Of a stretch of DNA of 64,000 nt, positions 52,701 to 59,897 are shown in pieces. The position numbers were made by a program, and so were the translations under genes. Numbering within the stretch: position 1 is the first letter of the stretch; each line of letters begins with the position of its first letter. Source of the DNA: Myxococcota bacterium (GTDB lineage: Bacteria; Myxococcota_A; Bradymonadia; UBA7976; UBA1532); the NCBI GenBank assembly GCA_963169045.1, contig CAUJDF010000058.1, forward strand, positions 186,001 to 250,000, given 5' to 3'. Under the pieces are notes generated by a model. It was not told where the DNA came from. It searched no databases and saw nothing but the letters and a program-made list of their open reading frames with translations.

Positions 52701-53366
52701 AGCGTCTGCCTCGGCGATGGGGAGGCCGGCGAGGGCGGCGGGGACGGCCGACACGGCGCGGCGGGGGCCAACGGGACGGCGGGCGGCGCGGCGGGCGGCG
52801 TGCGCAATGGCCTCTGGTCCGGCGGCAGCGGCGGAGACGGGCGCACGGGCGAGCCCGGTGGCGGCGGCGGCGGCGGCGGGGGGGGCGGCGGGGGCGTCTC
52901 GAGCGCCGTCTGCGACCGCGACCGCGGCGGGGGCGGCGGCGGGGGCGGTGGCGGCGGCTGCGGCGGGACGGGCGGCCGCGGCGGGCAAGGGGGCGGCGGC
53001 TCGTTCGGGCTCTTCCTCTCCAACGCGTTCCCGACCGTCATCGACAGCCGGATCACGGCGGGCGAGGGTGGGCGCGGCGGCGACGGGGGCGCCTCCGGCC
53101 CAGGCGGGACGGGCGGTGGCGCGGGCGCCGGCGGCGCAGGACGCGACGACAGCGGGCCGGGCGGGCGTGGCGGCGCCGGCGGCAGCGGAGGCCGCGGCGG
53201 CTGCGGCGGTGGCGGGGCGGGCGGCGCGGCCTACGCCGTCTATCGCGCGGACGGCTCGGCGCCGAGCCTGCAACGCAACCAACTCACCGCGGGCACCGCG
53301 GGCGCGGGCGGGCGCAGCGCGTGCGGCAACCACGGGCCGGCGGGTCGCGCCGGCATCCTCTTCTGA
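49713..53366 (+). CDS. Giant lipoprotein: MopE-like Cys/Asp repeats plus Gly-rich tail
   Basis: A 1217-residue lipoprotein (lipobox ending VAVGC). An N-terminal EGF-like Cys region (about 50-175) is followed by at least seven copies of a C-x2-x-D-N/D-D-C-D-G-x2-D-E motif (for example ACDLVDNDCDGAADEGFD), each with a C-G-x-C-x-x-x-C block. This matches the putative metal-binding MopE repeat (about 215-735). Next comes a DUF1565-like region (FVARDGSDLEGDGTAARPYRT, about 769), probably a short beta-helix. The Gly-rich segment (about 916-1178) resembles PE_PGRS/collagen-type tails. Predicted surface-exposed, probably copper- or calcium-binding. Confidence 0.85.
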   Translation: MHGIRWVAAGWLVAVGCADGEEPPLESTEPTGDADVGAPFALDAQRPGPPVGDFGTPCLDGRDCLSGFCVAAPDGGSICTRKCAEDCPEGFECIGVANDGPDRTFICLADRHDICKPCATDRDCDDLGDLCLALGNGRYCGEDCAGDGRCPAGFECLDVPGPDAGGSRRQCVPTGDAGCAPCTDADGDGFGAGGDCLGFDCDDAEPEVHEGATERCNGRDDDCDAIVDEAGGLESSPAGFACLDAGVCVGSRVTCVDGAWGCDYPPTHERGGERSCDGLDNDCDGAADDDFDFARDAAHCGFCGNACAFAHAAATCREGRCARGGCEPGWHDANGRADDGCEYGCRPTREGVEACDLVDNDCDGAADEGFDVSGDPANCGACGRACAPPHAVPACVRGECAVVACEAGWLDHNRDVEDGCELRCTASNGGVEVCDRTDNDCDGAADEDFDLRGSVDHCGTCNTSCRAPNADAACEEGRCRRIACLQGWWDANREPGDGCEYNCVPSRGGVEACDLVDNDCDGRADEGFALDQDLAHCGACNRACAYANGLGACADGECALAGCADGFWDVDGLAATGCEYACAATPDGREACNHRDDDCDGRVDEDFDVQSDAAHCGACGRACVLADARPRCVVGECVIGECVGGFWDIDGERDNGCEYACQLTNGGVEACDGFDNDCDGEADEDFDLGNDPAHCGRCGRACDFDQGQVACHAGACRLTGCEAGFYDLDGDAGNGCEYACQFRDANDLPDVGAVDANCDGIDGRVDRAIFVARDGSDLEGDGTAARPYRTLAVATFRAGLTGATQVLVSAGTFEETAFLHGGVGLFGGYDRGAGWRRDLLANVTRIVGQPTVVGAGAPAQSVGVIAVGLAAETRLQGFVIRTVDARTPGASALGLYARNVQRGRLVVEAVDLLPGRGAPGTSGAPGAAGRDGGRGGAGHVGCSGCGGDGLGGTPGAGGCGNGGGNGGRGGYGTGGGDGLAGATVLGGVAGGGGAAASVCLGDGEAGEGGGDGRHGAAGANGTAGGAAGGVRNGLWSGGSGGDGRTGEPGGGGGGGGGGGGGVSSAVCDRDRGGGGGGGGGGGCGGTGGRGGQGGGGSFGLFLSNAFPTVIDSRITAGEGGRGGDGGASGPGGTGGGAGAGGAGRDDSGPGGRGGAGGSGGRGGCGGGGAGGAAYAVYRADGSAPSLQRNQLTAGTAGAGGRSACGNHGPAGRAGILF
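52460..53245 (+). repeat. Gly-codon low-complexity DNA (GGC/GGG-rich)
   Basis: The coding strand is a near-continuous run of GGC, GGG and GCG codons specifying the Gly-rich tail of the lipoprotein. G-runs around 52860-52960 (up to eight consecutive G) are spaced closely enough to allow G-quadruplex formation on the coding strand. Repeat units are not exact, so slippage is more likely than recombination. Confidence 0.75.
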
Positions 53367-53429
53367 GCGCCGCCACCGGGTTGCCAATGGGACGCCCGCG
53401 GCACTACCCTCACGGCCCCGAAGACCCAC

Positions 53430-54353
53430 ATGCGCCCAGCAGTCCCTCCACCTGCCGCCCCCGAGCGACCCGTCGTCCGCGTCGTCCAGCCGTGCGGCTC
53501 CCTGACCGAGCACGCGGCGGCGGTCGAAGCGGGGATCGCGCGCCTCGAGGCGCACGGCTGCCGCGTGCGGTGGGATGCCTCGAGCGTTTCGCGCAGGTGG
53601 CGTGACTACCTCGCCGGCACCGACGACGAGCGGGCGGCGGAGCTGGTTGCCGCGTTCGAGGAACCCGACGTCGACGTCGTCTGGCTCGCGCGCGGGGGGA
53701 GCGGCCTCGGACGCATCGCCGCCCGGGTCCTCGACCGCCTGGCGGCGCTGCCGCCGCGTCTGCTCGTCGGGTTCAGCGACGCCACCTCGTTGCTCAACGC
53801 GATGGCGGTGCACCTCGGCCGCCTCGTGTTCCACGGGCCCATGGTGGCGAGCCTCGCGCGCGCCGACATCACGGTCGACCTCGAGGAGACCTTGGCGGTG
53901 CTCCGTGGCGAGTGCACCGAGATCTGCTTCGCCGGCGCGCCAGGCGGTCACTTCGATGGCCTCTTGCTCGGCGGGAACCTGAGCGTCCTCGCGACGGTGG
54001 CGGGGACGCCGCTCGCGGCGACGGCCCGCGACGCGATCTGGGTGATCGAAGACGTGAACGAAGCGCGCTACCGCCTCGATCGCGCGCTCTGGCAGGTTCG
54101 GGCCGCCGGACTGCTCGAGGGCGCGCGTGCGCTCTGGGTCGGCGATCTGCACCTCCCGGCGGTCGACGAAGCGCTCGCCCTGTCGATGTTCGCTGACGAC
54201 GCGAGGCCGGTGCCGGTGGTCGGCGGCGCGCCCGCCGGCCACCGGGGACACCTCGCCACCCTTCCGATCGGGGGACACGTCCTGCTCGACGCGCCGGCCG
54301 GCCGGCTGACGGCGGGTGCGCCTTGGGTGCAGACCGGCGGCGCGCATGTCTGA
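53430..54353 (+). CDS. LD-carboxypeptidase (S66 family, muropeptide recycling)
   Basis: A 307-residue cytosolic serine peptidase that removes the terminal D-Ala from muropeptide tetrapeptides. The nucleophile motif is GFSDAT with S116, preceded by the family glycine motif WLARGGSGLGRI. The charge-relay Glu lies in IWVIEDVNE (about residue 205) and the His in GAPAGHRGHLATLPIG (about 270). Length is normal. The promoter may be TTGCCA-N18-TACCCT in the 63-base gap. It overlaps the S12 hydrolase gene by 8 bases. Confidence 0.9.
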   Translation: MRPAVPPPAAPERPVVRVVQPCGSLTEHAAAVEAGIARLEAHGCRVRWDASSVSRRWRDYLAGTDDERAAELVAAFEEPDVDVVWLARGGSGLGRIAARVLDRLAALPPRLLVGFSDATSLLNAMAVHLGRLVFHGPMVASLARADITVDLEETLAVLRGECTEICFAGAPGGHFDGLLLGGNLSVLATVAGTPLAATARDAIWVIEDVNEARYRLDRALWQVRAAGLLEGARALWVGDLHLPAVDEALALSMFADDARPVPVVGGAPAGHRGHLATLPIGGHVLLDAPAGRLTAGAPWVQTGGAHV

Positions 54354-55482
54354 GCGGCTCCGCGTCGAGCACCTCCTGCGGCAGGCCATCGCCGAGCGCG
54401 TCGCGCCGGCCATCGTGCTCGGGGTGTTCCGGGGCGACGACGAGCCGACATTCTGGGGCGCCGGCACGCTCGAGGCCTGCGACGGCGCCGTCCGGTTGGG
54501 TCCTCCACCCGATCCCGCCCTGGCTCGCTTCGACCTGGCCTCTCTCACCAAGCCACTGACGACAGGGCTCTGGTGCCTGCGGCTGGTCGAGGCGAACCGC
54601 CTCTCGCTCGACGAGCCGATCGGGGGTCGGGTACCGATCGACGATCCACGGCTCGCCGCGGCGCCGATCTGGCGTCTGCTCAACCACACGGCGGGGCTGC
54701 CGGCGCATCGCGAGTACTACCGGGGCCTGGGTCCGTTCGTGGCTCGCAGCGGCGACCATGCGGGCGCCGCGCGCCAGATCCGCCGCATGCTCCACGCCAC
54801 AGGGCTCGAGGCGCCTCCGGGGGCGCGCGAAATCTACAGCGACCTCGGCTACTTGTTGCTCGAAGAGGTCTGCGCCGCGGTCGACGCCCCGCTCTCGTCG
54901 ATCTGGCCCTCGTTGCCGGCGCACGGCGCCGGGCGGCTCCACTTCCGCCCGCTGCCGGCCTCCGACGACGCGGCAAGCTACGTGCCGACCGAGCGGTGCC
55001 CGTGGCGGAACCGCCTGCTCCGTGGCGAGGTGCACGACGACAACTGCTGGACGCTCGGCGGCGTGGCCGGCCATGCCGGCCTCTTCGGGACCGCAGTCGA
55101 CGTGCTCACCCTCGGGCGAGCGCTCCTCGGCACGTGGCACGGCCGCACGGGCGACCTCGGCGTCGGGACGGAGCTGATGCGCACGGCCTGCGCGACGCGG
55201 TGGATGCACCCACAGGGCACGCGTGTGCTCGGCTGGGATACCCCGACGCCAGGCGCGAGCAGCGCCGGCCGGTTCTTCGGTCGCCGCTCGATCGGTCACC
55301 TCGGCTTCACGGGCACGTCGCTCTGGCTTGACCTCGAGAGGGAAGTGGGCATCGTCTTGCTCACGAACCGCGTCTGCCCCAGCCGCGAGAACGTTCGCAT
55401 CCGCGCCTTCCGGCCCGCGATCCACGACGCGGCCTGGGCCTTCGCCGTTCGTTCGGCCCGCAAGGAAGCAACTGCCCCATGA
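54346..55482 (+). CDS. Serine hydrolase, beta-lactamase/DD-peptidase (S12) family
   Basis: A 378-residue penicillin-binding-protein fold enzyme. The S-x-x-K motif is SLTK (66-69). The Tyr motif is YSDLGY (about 164). The third motif is HLGFTG (about 318, H-x-G in place of KTG). There is no signal peptide, so the enzyme may act in the cytosol. Family members are D-Ala-D-Ala peptidases, esterases and amidases; the substrate is unclear. Coupling to LD-carboxypeptidase suggests a role with cytosolic muropeptides, not antibiotic resistance. Confidence 0.85.
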   Translation: MSERLRVEHLLRQAIAERVAPAIVLGVFRGDDEPTFWGAGTLEACDGAVRLGPPPDPALARFDLASLTKPLTTGLWCLRLVEANRLSLDEPIGGRVPIDDPRLAAAPIWRLLNHTAGLPAHREYYRGLGPFVARSGDHAGAARQIRRMLHATGLEAPPGAREIYSDLGYLLLEEVCAAVDAPLSSIWPSLPAHGAGRLHFRPLPASDDAASYVPTERCPWRNRLLRGEVHDDNCWTLGGVAGHAGLFGTAVDVLTLGRALLGTWHGRTGDLGVGTELMRTACATRWMHPQGTRVLGWDTPTPGASSAGRFFGRRSIGHLGFTGTSLWLDLEREVGIVLLTNRVCPSRENVRIRAFRPAIHDAAWAFAVRSARKEATAP

Positions 55483-56315
55483 GCAAGTCCGTTGAGCCGG
55501 AGCTCGTCGCTGCCCTCGGCGTCGCTCGCGTGGCGGCCGAGAGGGCGGGGGAGATCATGCTCCGGCGCTGGGACACCGGCGTCGACGTCGGCTTCAAGGG
55601 TGACGTGGACCTCGTCACCGAGGTGGATCTCGAGTGCGAGCGCGCCATCCTCGAGCTCCTGCGCTCCGCCTTTCCCGGCGACGCCGTCGTCGCCGAGGAG
55701 GGGGGGCGGTCGGGCGAGCTCGGGCGGCGGCTCTGGCACGTCGATCCACTGGACGGGACGACCAATTACAGCCACGGGTTCCCGCAGTTCTGCTGTTCGA
55801 TCGCGCTCGAGGACGAACGCGGCCTGGCCGCCGGGGTCGTGCACGCCCCCGTCTACGGATGGACGTTCTCGGCGGTCCGCGGCGGCGGGGCGTTCCGCAA
55901 CGGACGGCCGTTACGGGTCAGCGGCGCGACGGACCTCGATCGCGCGCTCCTCGCCACCGGCTTTCCGTACGACCGGCGGACGAACCCCGACAACAACACG
56001 GATCGCTTCGCGCACCTGTTGCGGCGCTGCCAGGGCATCCGCCGGGCCGGCGCCGCCGCGCTGGACCTCGCGTTCGTGGCCGCGGGCTGGCTCGATGGCT
56101 ACTGGGAGACGCGCCTGCACTCATGGGACGTCGCGGCGGGGGGCCTGCTCGTCCTCGAGGCCGGGGGCGTGCTGTCCGCCCTGGACGGTGGCCCGGTCGC
56201 GCTCGAGAGCGGCGAGATGGTCGCCACCAACGGAAGGTTTCACGTGCAATTGGTGGAGGCGCTCGCCGCCGGCCACACGACCGGCAGCGCCCACCGCGCC
56301 GCGGAGACCCCATGA
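55479..56315 (+). CDS. Inositol-monophosphatase-family phosphatase (SuhB-like)
   Basis: A 278-residue Mg2+-dependent phosphatase. The metal-binding motifs are complete: EE in VVAEEGGR, WHVDPLDGTTNYSHG (about 86-100) and the C-terminal SWDVAAGGLLVLEAGG (about 216). The family hydrolyses inositol phosphates, fructose-1,6-bisphosphate, PAP or related sugar phosphates; the substrate cannot be fixed here. It overlaps the S12 gene by ATGA. The coding region also contains a parS-like 14-mer (56237-56250). Confidence 0.92.
   Translation: MSKSVEPELVAALGVARVAAERAGEIMLRRWDTGVDVGFKGDVDLVTEVDLECERAILELLRSAFPGDAVVAEEGGRSGELGRRLWHVDPLDGTTNYSHGFPQFCCSIALEDERGLAAGVVHAPVYGWTFSAVRGGGAFRNGRPLRVSGATDLDRALLATGFPYDRRTNPDNNTDRFAHLLRRCQGIRRAGAAALDLAFVAAGWLDGYWETRLHSWDVAAGGLLVLEAGGVLSALDGGPVALESGEMVATNGRFHVQLVEALAAGHTTGSAHRAAETP
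56237..56250 (+). other. Second parS-like site inside the IMPase-family gene
   Basis: GTTTCACGTGCAAT differs from the parS core GTTTCACGTGAAAC at two positions (12/14). It is in coding sequence (GRFHVQL) but codon constraints do not explain the match. It lies 3.6 kb before the parA start on the same side as the main site. Treat as a candidate until ParB binding is shown. Confidence 0.35.
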
Positions 56316-56905
56316 CGCCTCGCTCCTTGACCCTCCTCGCGTTGCTCGCGGCGACCGGCACCGCCTGCGACGAAGTGGTCGACGTCGAAGATCTCCCGCC
56401 CAGCGTCCGCCTCGAGGCCTACTGTCGCGAGGGGGAGCGGACGTACGTCGTCGTCCGGATCCAGGACCATGAACGGGCGCCGGTCGACGTCGACCTCGTC
56501 GCCGACCTCGGCGGCAGCACCACGCGCCTGCCGACGGGATCCACAGGAGACGGGCTCGTCGGGTTGAGCTCGGAGCGCGGCGCCCCGGGGGTCGTCCACC
56601 GCATCGAGTGGGGCGCGCCCTTTGAAATCGCGCGGGAGTGCGGCTCCGGAACGTGCGACGCGACGCCGTGTACGAACGACGCATGCGTCCGCGAGTGCGC
56701 CGGCCTCGATCCCGGGCGCTGCATCGACACCTGCGGCGCCCTCGAGCGCGGCGCCGATCCGCTTGCGGACGTCGACGTCTGCACGGGCCGCCCGGAGACG
56801 CCGCCGACGACCCTCCGGCTCACGGTCTACGCCAGCGACGGCGAAAACATCACGTCGGACGAGGCGACGCTGATGCTGGCGCCCGACTGCCCCGACGGCA
56901 CCTGA
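56312..56905 (+). CDS. Cys-rich secreted lipoprotein
   Basis: A 197-residue protein with a signal peptide (TLLALLAATGTAC, Cys19 as the probable lipidation site; the box is weak). The mature part is beta-rich, and eight Cys lie in about 40 residues near 110-155 (CGSGTCDATPC..CVREC..CIDTCGALE), which suggests several disulfides. No family recognised. ATGA overlap with the phosphatase gene puts it in the same transcription unit, 30 bases before rsmG. Confidence 0.7.
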   Translation: MTPRSLTLLALLAATGTACDEVVDVEDLPPSVRLEAYCREGERTYVVVRIQDHERAPVDVDLVADLGGSTTRLPTGSTGDGLVGLSSERGAPGVVHRIEWGAPFEIARECGSGTCDATPCTNDACVRECAGLDPGRCIDTCGALERGADPLADVDVCTGRPETPPTTLRLTVYASDGENITSDEATLMLAPDCPDGT

Positions 56906-56935
56906 CGGGCCTCGCGTCGACACGGGAAGCGCCAC

Positions 56936-57544
56936 ATGAACACTCGAGACCTGGAACGGACGCTCCGTGACGCCGGCCTGCCAGATGCCGTCCCCGAGGG
57001 AGCGGCGCCGCGCATCACGACGTTCCTCGAGGTGCGCCGCCGCTGGTCCGGCGCGCACAACGTCAGCGGACCCCGCGCCCTCGTGGAGGCCTGGCAGACG
57101 GACGTCGTCGACGCGTTCGCGGTCGCCTGCGTCCTCGCGCCCGAGCTTCCACTCTGTGACGTCGGATCCGGCAGTGGCGTCCCAGGCCTGATCGTCGCGA
57201 TCCTCGAACCGTCTCGCGCGGTGACGCTTGTGGAGCCGATCGCCAAGCGCGCCGCGCTCCTCCGCACGGCCGCACAGACCCTCGAGCTCCCACACCTGCG
57301 GATCCTGAGGGCGCGCTGGCCCGTGTGTCTCGAGGAACCTGCGCAGGTCGTCTCGCGTGCGGTGGTGACGCCTTCGGACTGGCCGGCCTTGGCCATCGCG
57401 CCCGGCAGCATGGTCAAGAGCTTCCTGCGCATGCTCGCCGTGGATCGCCCCGTCGTGACGGTCGAGGGCTTCCAGCTCGCCGCCGCCGTCGACTATCGCT
57501 CGGCCCGGGCCGACCGGCGGGTCGAGCGCTGGCAACGCGCCTGA
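56936..57544 (+). CDS. rsmG: 16S rRNA (guanine-527-N7) methyltransferase RsmG (GidB)
   Basis: A 202-residue SAM-dependent methyltransferase. The SAM motif is DVGSGSGVPGL (about 76-86), the family word LVEPIAKRAALLR follows, and WSGAHNVSG matches the N-terminal W-N-x-x-x-N-L-T equivalent in RsmG proteins. It methylates G527 of 16S rRNA. It is at the usual place, close to parAB and the atp genes, as is common around oriC. Confidence 0.93.
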   Translation: MNTRDLERTLRDAGLPDAVPEGAAPRITTFLEVRRRWSGAHNVSGPRALVEAWQTDVVDAFAVACVLAPELPLCDVGSGSGVPGLIVAILEPSRAVTLVEPIAKRAALLRTAAQTLELPHLRILRARWPVCLEEPAQVVSRAVVTPSDWPALAIAPGSMVKSFLRMLAVDRPVVTVEGFQLAAAVDYRSARADRRVERWQRA

Positions 57545-57902
57545 CAGCGGCGGGCGTCCAAGTTGGCTATGCCTCGCTTGTCCGGCGAGGCGATGCCGGC
57601 GTCTTGCGGCTCGCCGGGCTCCTGCCCGGCGCCGCCCGCGGGGCGAACGCGGGCGACGCGCTGCTCCGCCCCCCTCGCCATCGGCTCGGCGATGACTGCG
57701 GGTTCGCGCCTTGGCCCCGCCTCACCGTCCGGCGCGATCCTTCGTCAACCTGAACGCCCGCCCCTGTGAGCTCATGCCGGCGTCGGCGACCTTTCACGCT
57801 CGCCGACGCACCATCCCCCGGGTGGCGCTGCGCCCGACTCCGCCTGCGCTCGGCGTAGGCTCGAGGGCCCACGCAGACGAGACGCCGGCGCGAAGGGATC
57901 TC
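57545..57902. other. 358-base gap between convergent rsmG and bactofilin genes
   Basis: No credible coding frame, RNA gene or repeat family. The only clear structure is a perfect 10-bp stem with a 10-base loop (GCGTCGGCGA/TCGCCGACGC, 57780-57789 and 57800-57809), which could act as a two-way terminator for the convergent genes. A 57325-57753 open frame across the rsmG end is a composition artefact. Confidence 0.6.
57780..57809. terminator. Perfect 10-bp hairpin between convergent genes
   Basis: GCGTCGGCGA, loop CCTTTCACGC, TCGCCGACGC. Its position between rsmG (plus) and the bactofilin gene (minus) favours a bidirectional terminator. There is no flanking T-run. Confidence 0.45.
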
Positions 57903-58322
57903 TCAGCCGCCACGCCGGTCGGCGAGCGCCGGCCGGCTCGGCGCGGGCGCGCCCGGCGCCCTCATCTTGACCGTTCCCTCGAAGAACGCCCCCTTCTCGA
58001 CGGTCAGCGTCTCGACCTCGAGATCGCCCTTTACGCGCGCGCTGCGCCTCAGCTCCAGCAGCCCGCGCGTGCGCAGTGTGCCGTGGACCGTCCCGCTCAC
58101 GAGGGCCGAGCCGACGCTGATCGTGCCCTCGAGGACAGCGGTGTCGCCGACGATGAGATGCCCGTCCGAGACGACGTCACCGACGAACTCTCCATCGATG
58201 CGCACGGCGCCGTCGAAGGTGAGCTTCCCCTCGAAGCGGCTCCCGCGCCCCAGTACGGCGCCCATCTCGCCGATGTTCGGCTCGGGCACGACCTCGACGT
58301 CTTCTTTGCGCAGAAGCGCCAC
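57903..58322 (-). CDS. Bactofilin (polymer-forming cytoskeletal protein)
   Basis: A 139-residue bactofilin. The central DUF583 right-handed beta-helix shows the usual six-residue rungs (FEGKLTFDGAVRIDGEFVGD, LIVGDTAVLEGTISVG, VSGTVHGTLRTRGLLEL). The flanks are short and disordered. Bactofilins form filaments that organise cell shape, polar proteins and, in Myxococcus, ParABS complexes. It lies 68 bases downstream of the mgtE stop and 1.6 kb from parA, within the same neighbourhood. Confidence 0.93.
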   Translation of the reverse strand: MALLRKEDVEVVPEPNIGEMGAVLGRGSRFEGKLTFDGAVRIDGEFVGDVVSDGHLIVGDTAVLEGTISVGSALVSGTVHGTLRTRGLLELRRSARVKGDLEVETLTVEKGAFFEGTVKMRAPGAPAPSRPALADRRGG

Positions 58323-58390
58323 GGCGCCCTCCTCCCCCAGAGGTCGTCACCATAAGCCGCTGCCGGGAGGAGCGGCAACGGGATCGCGGC

Positions 58391-59713
58391 TCAGAGGATG
58401 GCGCCGCTGAGAAGCATGCGTGCGACGCTGAAGTAGATCACCAGCCCGAAGACGTCGACCAGCGTCGCGACGAAAGGCGCCGAGGCGCTGGCCGGGTCGA
58501 AGCCGATGCGCCGGATGATGAAGGGGAGCATGGCTCCGACGACGGTTCCCCAGGTCACCACCCCCATGAGGCTGATCGACACCGTGACCGCGAGGGAGAG
58601 GTAGTGCTCGCCATACTCGTGGAAGAACTTCTCCCACAGCACGATACGGACGAGGCCGATGAGCGCCAGGATCGCGCCGAGGGCGAGCCCTGCGGCGATC
58701 TCGCGTCGGATGATGCGGACCCAGTCGCGGAGGCGAACCTCGCCGAGCGCCATCGCGCGAATGACCAGCGTCGTCGCTTGCGATCCCGAGTTGCCCCCGC
58801 TCGAGATGATGAGCGGTACGAACAGAGCGAGCACGACCGCTTGCGCAATCTCGCCCTCGAAGTGGCCCATCGCGCTCGCCGTCAGCATCTCGCCGAGGAA
58901 CAGGATCGCCAGCCAGCCGGCCCGCTTGCGCACCATGGCGCCGAGGCTCGTCTGGAGGTAGGGCGTCTCGAGGGCGGCCATGCCACCGAGCTTCTGCATG
59001 TCCTCGGTGGCCTCCTCTTCCATGACGTCGACGATGTCGTCGATCGTCACGATGCCCTTCATGACCCCGCTTGCGTCCACGACCGGGATGGCCTTGAGGT
59101 CGTACCGAGCGATCTCGCGGGCCACGGCCTCTTGGTCCATATCCTCGGGGACCGTGATGACCTCGCGCTCCATGATGTCGCGCACCCGCTGCTCTCGAGA
59201 GGCTGCGAAGAGCTCCCGCAGCGAGACGACGCCGCGCAGCTGCTGCTGGCTCTCCAGCACGTACGCATAGTCGATGGTCTCGAGGTGCTCACGCGCTTGG
59301 CGGCGGAGGTAGCCGATCGCCTCGTCGACGGTCATCTCGGGACGCAGGCGCGCGAAGCGCGGGCTCATCAGGCCGCCGGCCTCGTCCTCCGCGTAGGCCA
59401 GCAGCACCGCGATCTCGCGCCGGCTGGGATCGTCGAGCTGGTCCAGCAGGTCGTGGCGCCGCTCGCTCGGTACCTCCTGTAGAACGTCGGCAGCGTCGTC
59501 GGGGGCGAGCATGCGGAGCCACAGGCGGCGCTCCCGCGGCGGGATGACGAGCAGGATCTGGGCCTGATCCAACGCCGTCAGGCTGAGGAAGAAGTCGTGC
59601 GCCTCGGCCTGAGGCAGCATGCGGAATCCATCGACGCGGTCCTCCGGCGAGAGAATCGGCCACGCCTCCTGCAACTCATCGACGGTGAGGACGTCGCCCT
59701 CGTCGACCGCCAT
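58391..59713 (-). CDS. mgtE: Magnesium transporter MgtE
   Basis: A 440-residue Mg2+ channel. The cytosolic N domain (about 10-120) has repeats of LDDPSRREIAVLL type, a tandem CBS pair follows (about 130-250, IMEREVITVPEDMDQEAVA, AIPVVDASGVMKGIVTIDDI), and five membrane helices follow (about 275-440) with the signature SSGGNSGSQATT. Mg2+ binding to the CBS and N domains closes the pore. I start it at the ATG at 59713; an in-frame GTG 18 codons upstream is possible. Confidence 0.93.
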   Translation of the reverse strand: MAVDEGDVLTVDELQEAWPILSPEDRVDGFRMLPQAEAHDFFLSLTALDQAQILLVIPPRERRLWLRMLAPDDAADVLQEVPSERRHDLLDQLDDPSRREIAVLLAYAEDEAGGLMSPRFARLRPEMTVDEAIGYLRRQAREHLETIDYAYVLESQQQLRGVVSLRELFAASREQRVRDIMEREVITVPEDMDQEAVAREIARYDLKAIPVVDASGVMKGIVTIDDIVDVMEEEATEDMQKLGGMAALETPYLQTSLGAMVRKRAGWLAILFLGEMLTASAMGHFEGEIAQAVVLALFVPLIISSGGNSGSQATTLVIRAMALGEVRLRDWVRIIRREIAAGLALGAILALIGLVRIVLWEKFFHEYGEHYLSLAVTVSISLMGVVTWGTVVGAMLPFIIRRIGFDPASASAPFVATLVDVFGLVIYFSVARMLLSGAIL

Positions 59714-59837
59714 CGTCCGCGCTCCGTTCGCCGCTCGCGCGCCCCGAAATGCCGTCGTTCCAGCCACGTGCCGGCTCGGCGGGCGGATTTTGCGCGCGAC
59801 GCTCGCTTCAATCCAGATCCTTCGGCAGCCGTGCGGA

Positions 59838-59855
59838 ACGTTTCATGTGAAACGT
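59838..59855. other. parS centromere-like site upstream of parA
   Basis: ACGTTTCATGTGAAACGT is a perfect 8-bp-arm palindrome around a central TG and matches parS TGTTTCACGTGAAACA at 13 of 16 positions. It lies 43 bases before the parA start in the divergent mgtE-parA gap. Its location beside parAB and the exact arms make chance unlikely. ParB would nucleate here. The central T-for-C change may weaken binding. Confidence 0.75.
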
Positions 59856-59860
59856 CGTCC

Positions 59861-59890
59861 TTGGCCCAACGGGCGTCCGTATGCTATCCA
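59861..59890 (+). promoter_or_regulatory. Candidate promoter for parAB (possibly leaderless parA)
   Basis: TTGGCC (59861-59866), an 18-base spacer and TATCCA (59885-59890), or an overlapping TATGCT (59880-59885), lie just after parS. Transcription from the first would begin near the ATG at 59898, which has no ribosome site in front of it. Both box matches are weak. The closeness of parS suggests ParB could affect this promoter. Confidence 0.3.
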
Positions 59891-59897
59891 CCGCGCC

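Noticed and set aside
48819-54689. A 1956-codon open frame antisense to the zinc-ribbon, MopE-like and hydrolase genes
   Set aside because: A composition artefact of GC-rich codons. The plus-strand genes in the same interval have domain motifs, ribosome sites and stop/start coupling, and this frame has none.
57545-57753. Continuation of the rsmG-region frame as a gene
   Set aside because: Codon pattern and lack of a start or ribosome site indicate non-coding DNA; rsmG ends at 57544 with a family-typical length.
58391-59767. Longer mgtE start at GTG 59767
   Set aside because: The extra 18 residues lack the family N-terminus; the ATG at 59713 is the simpler start.
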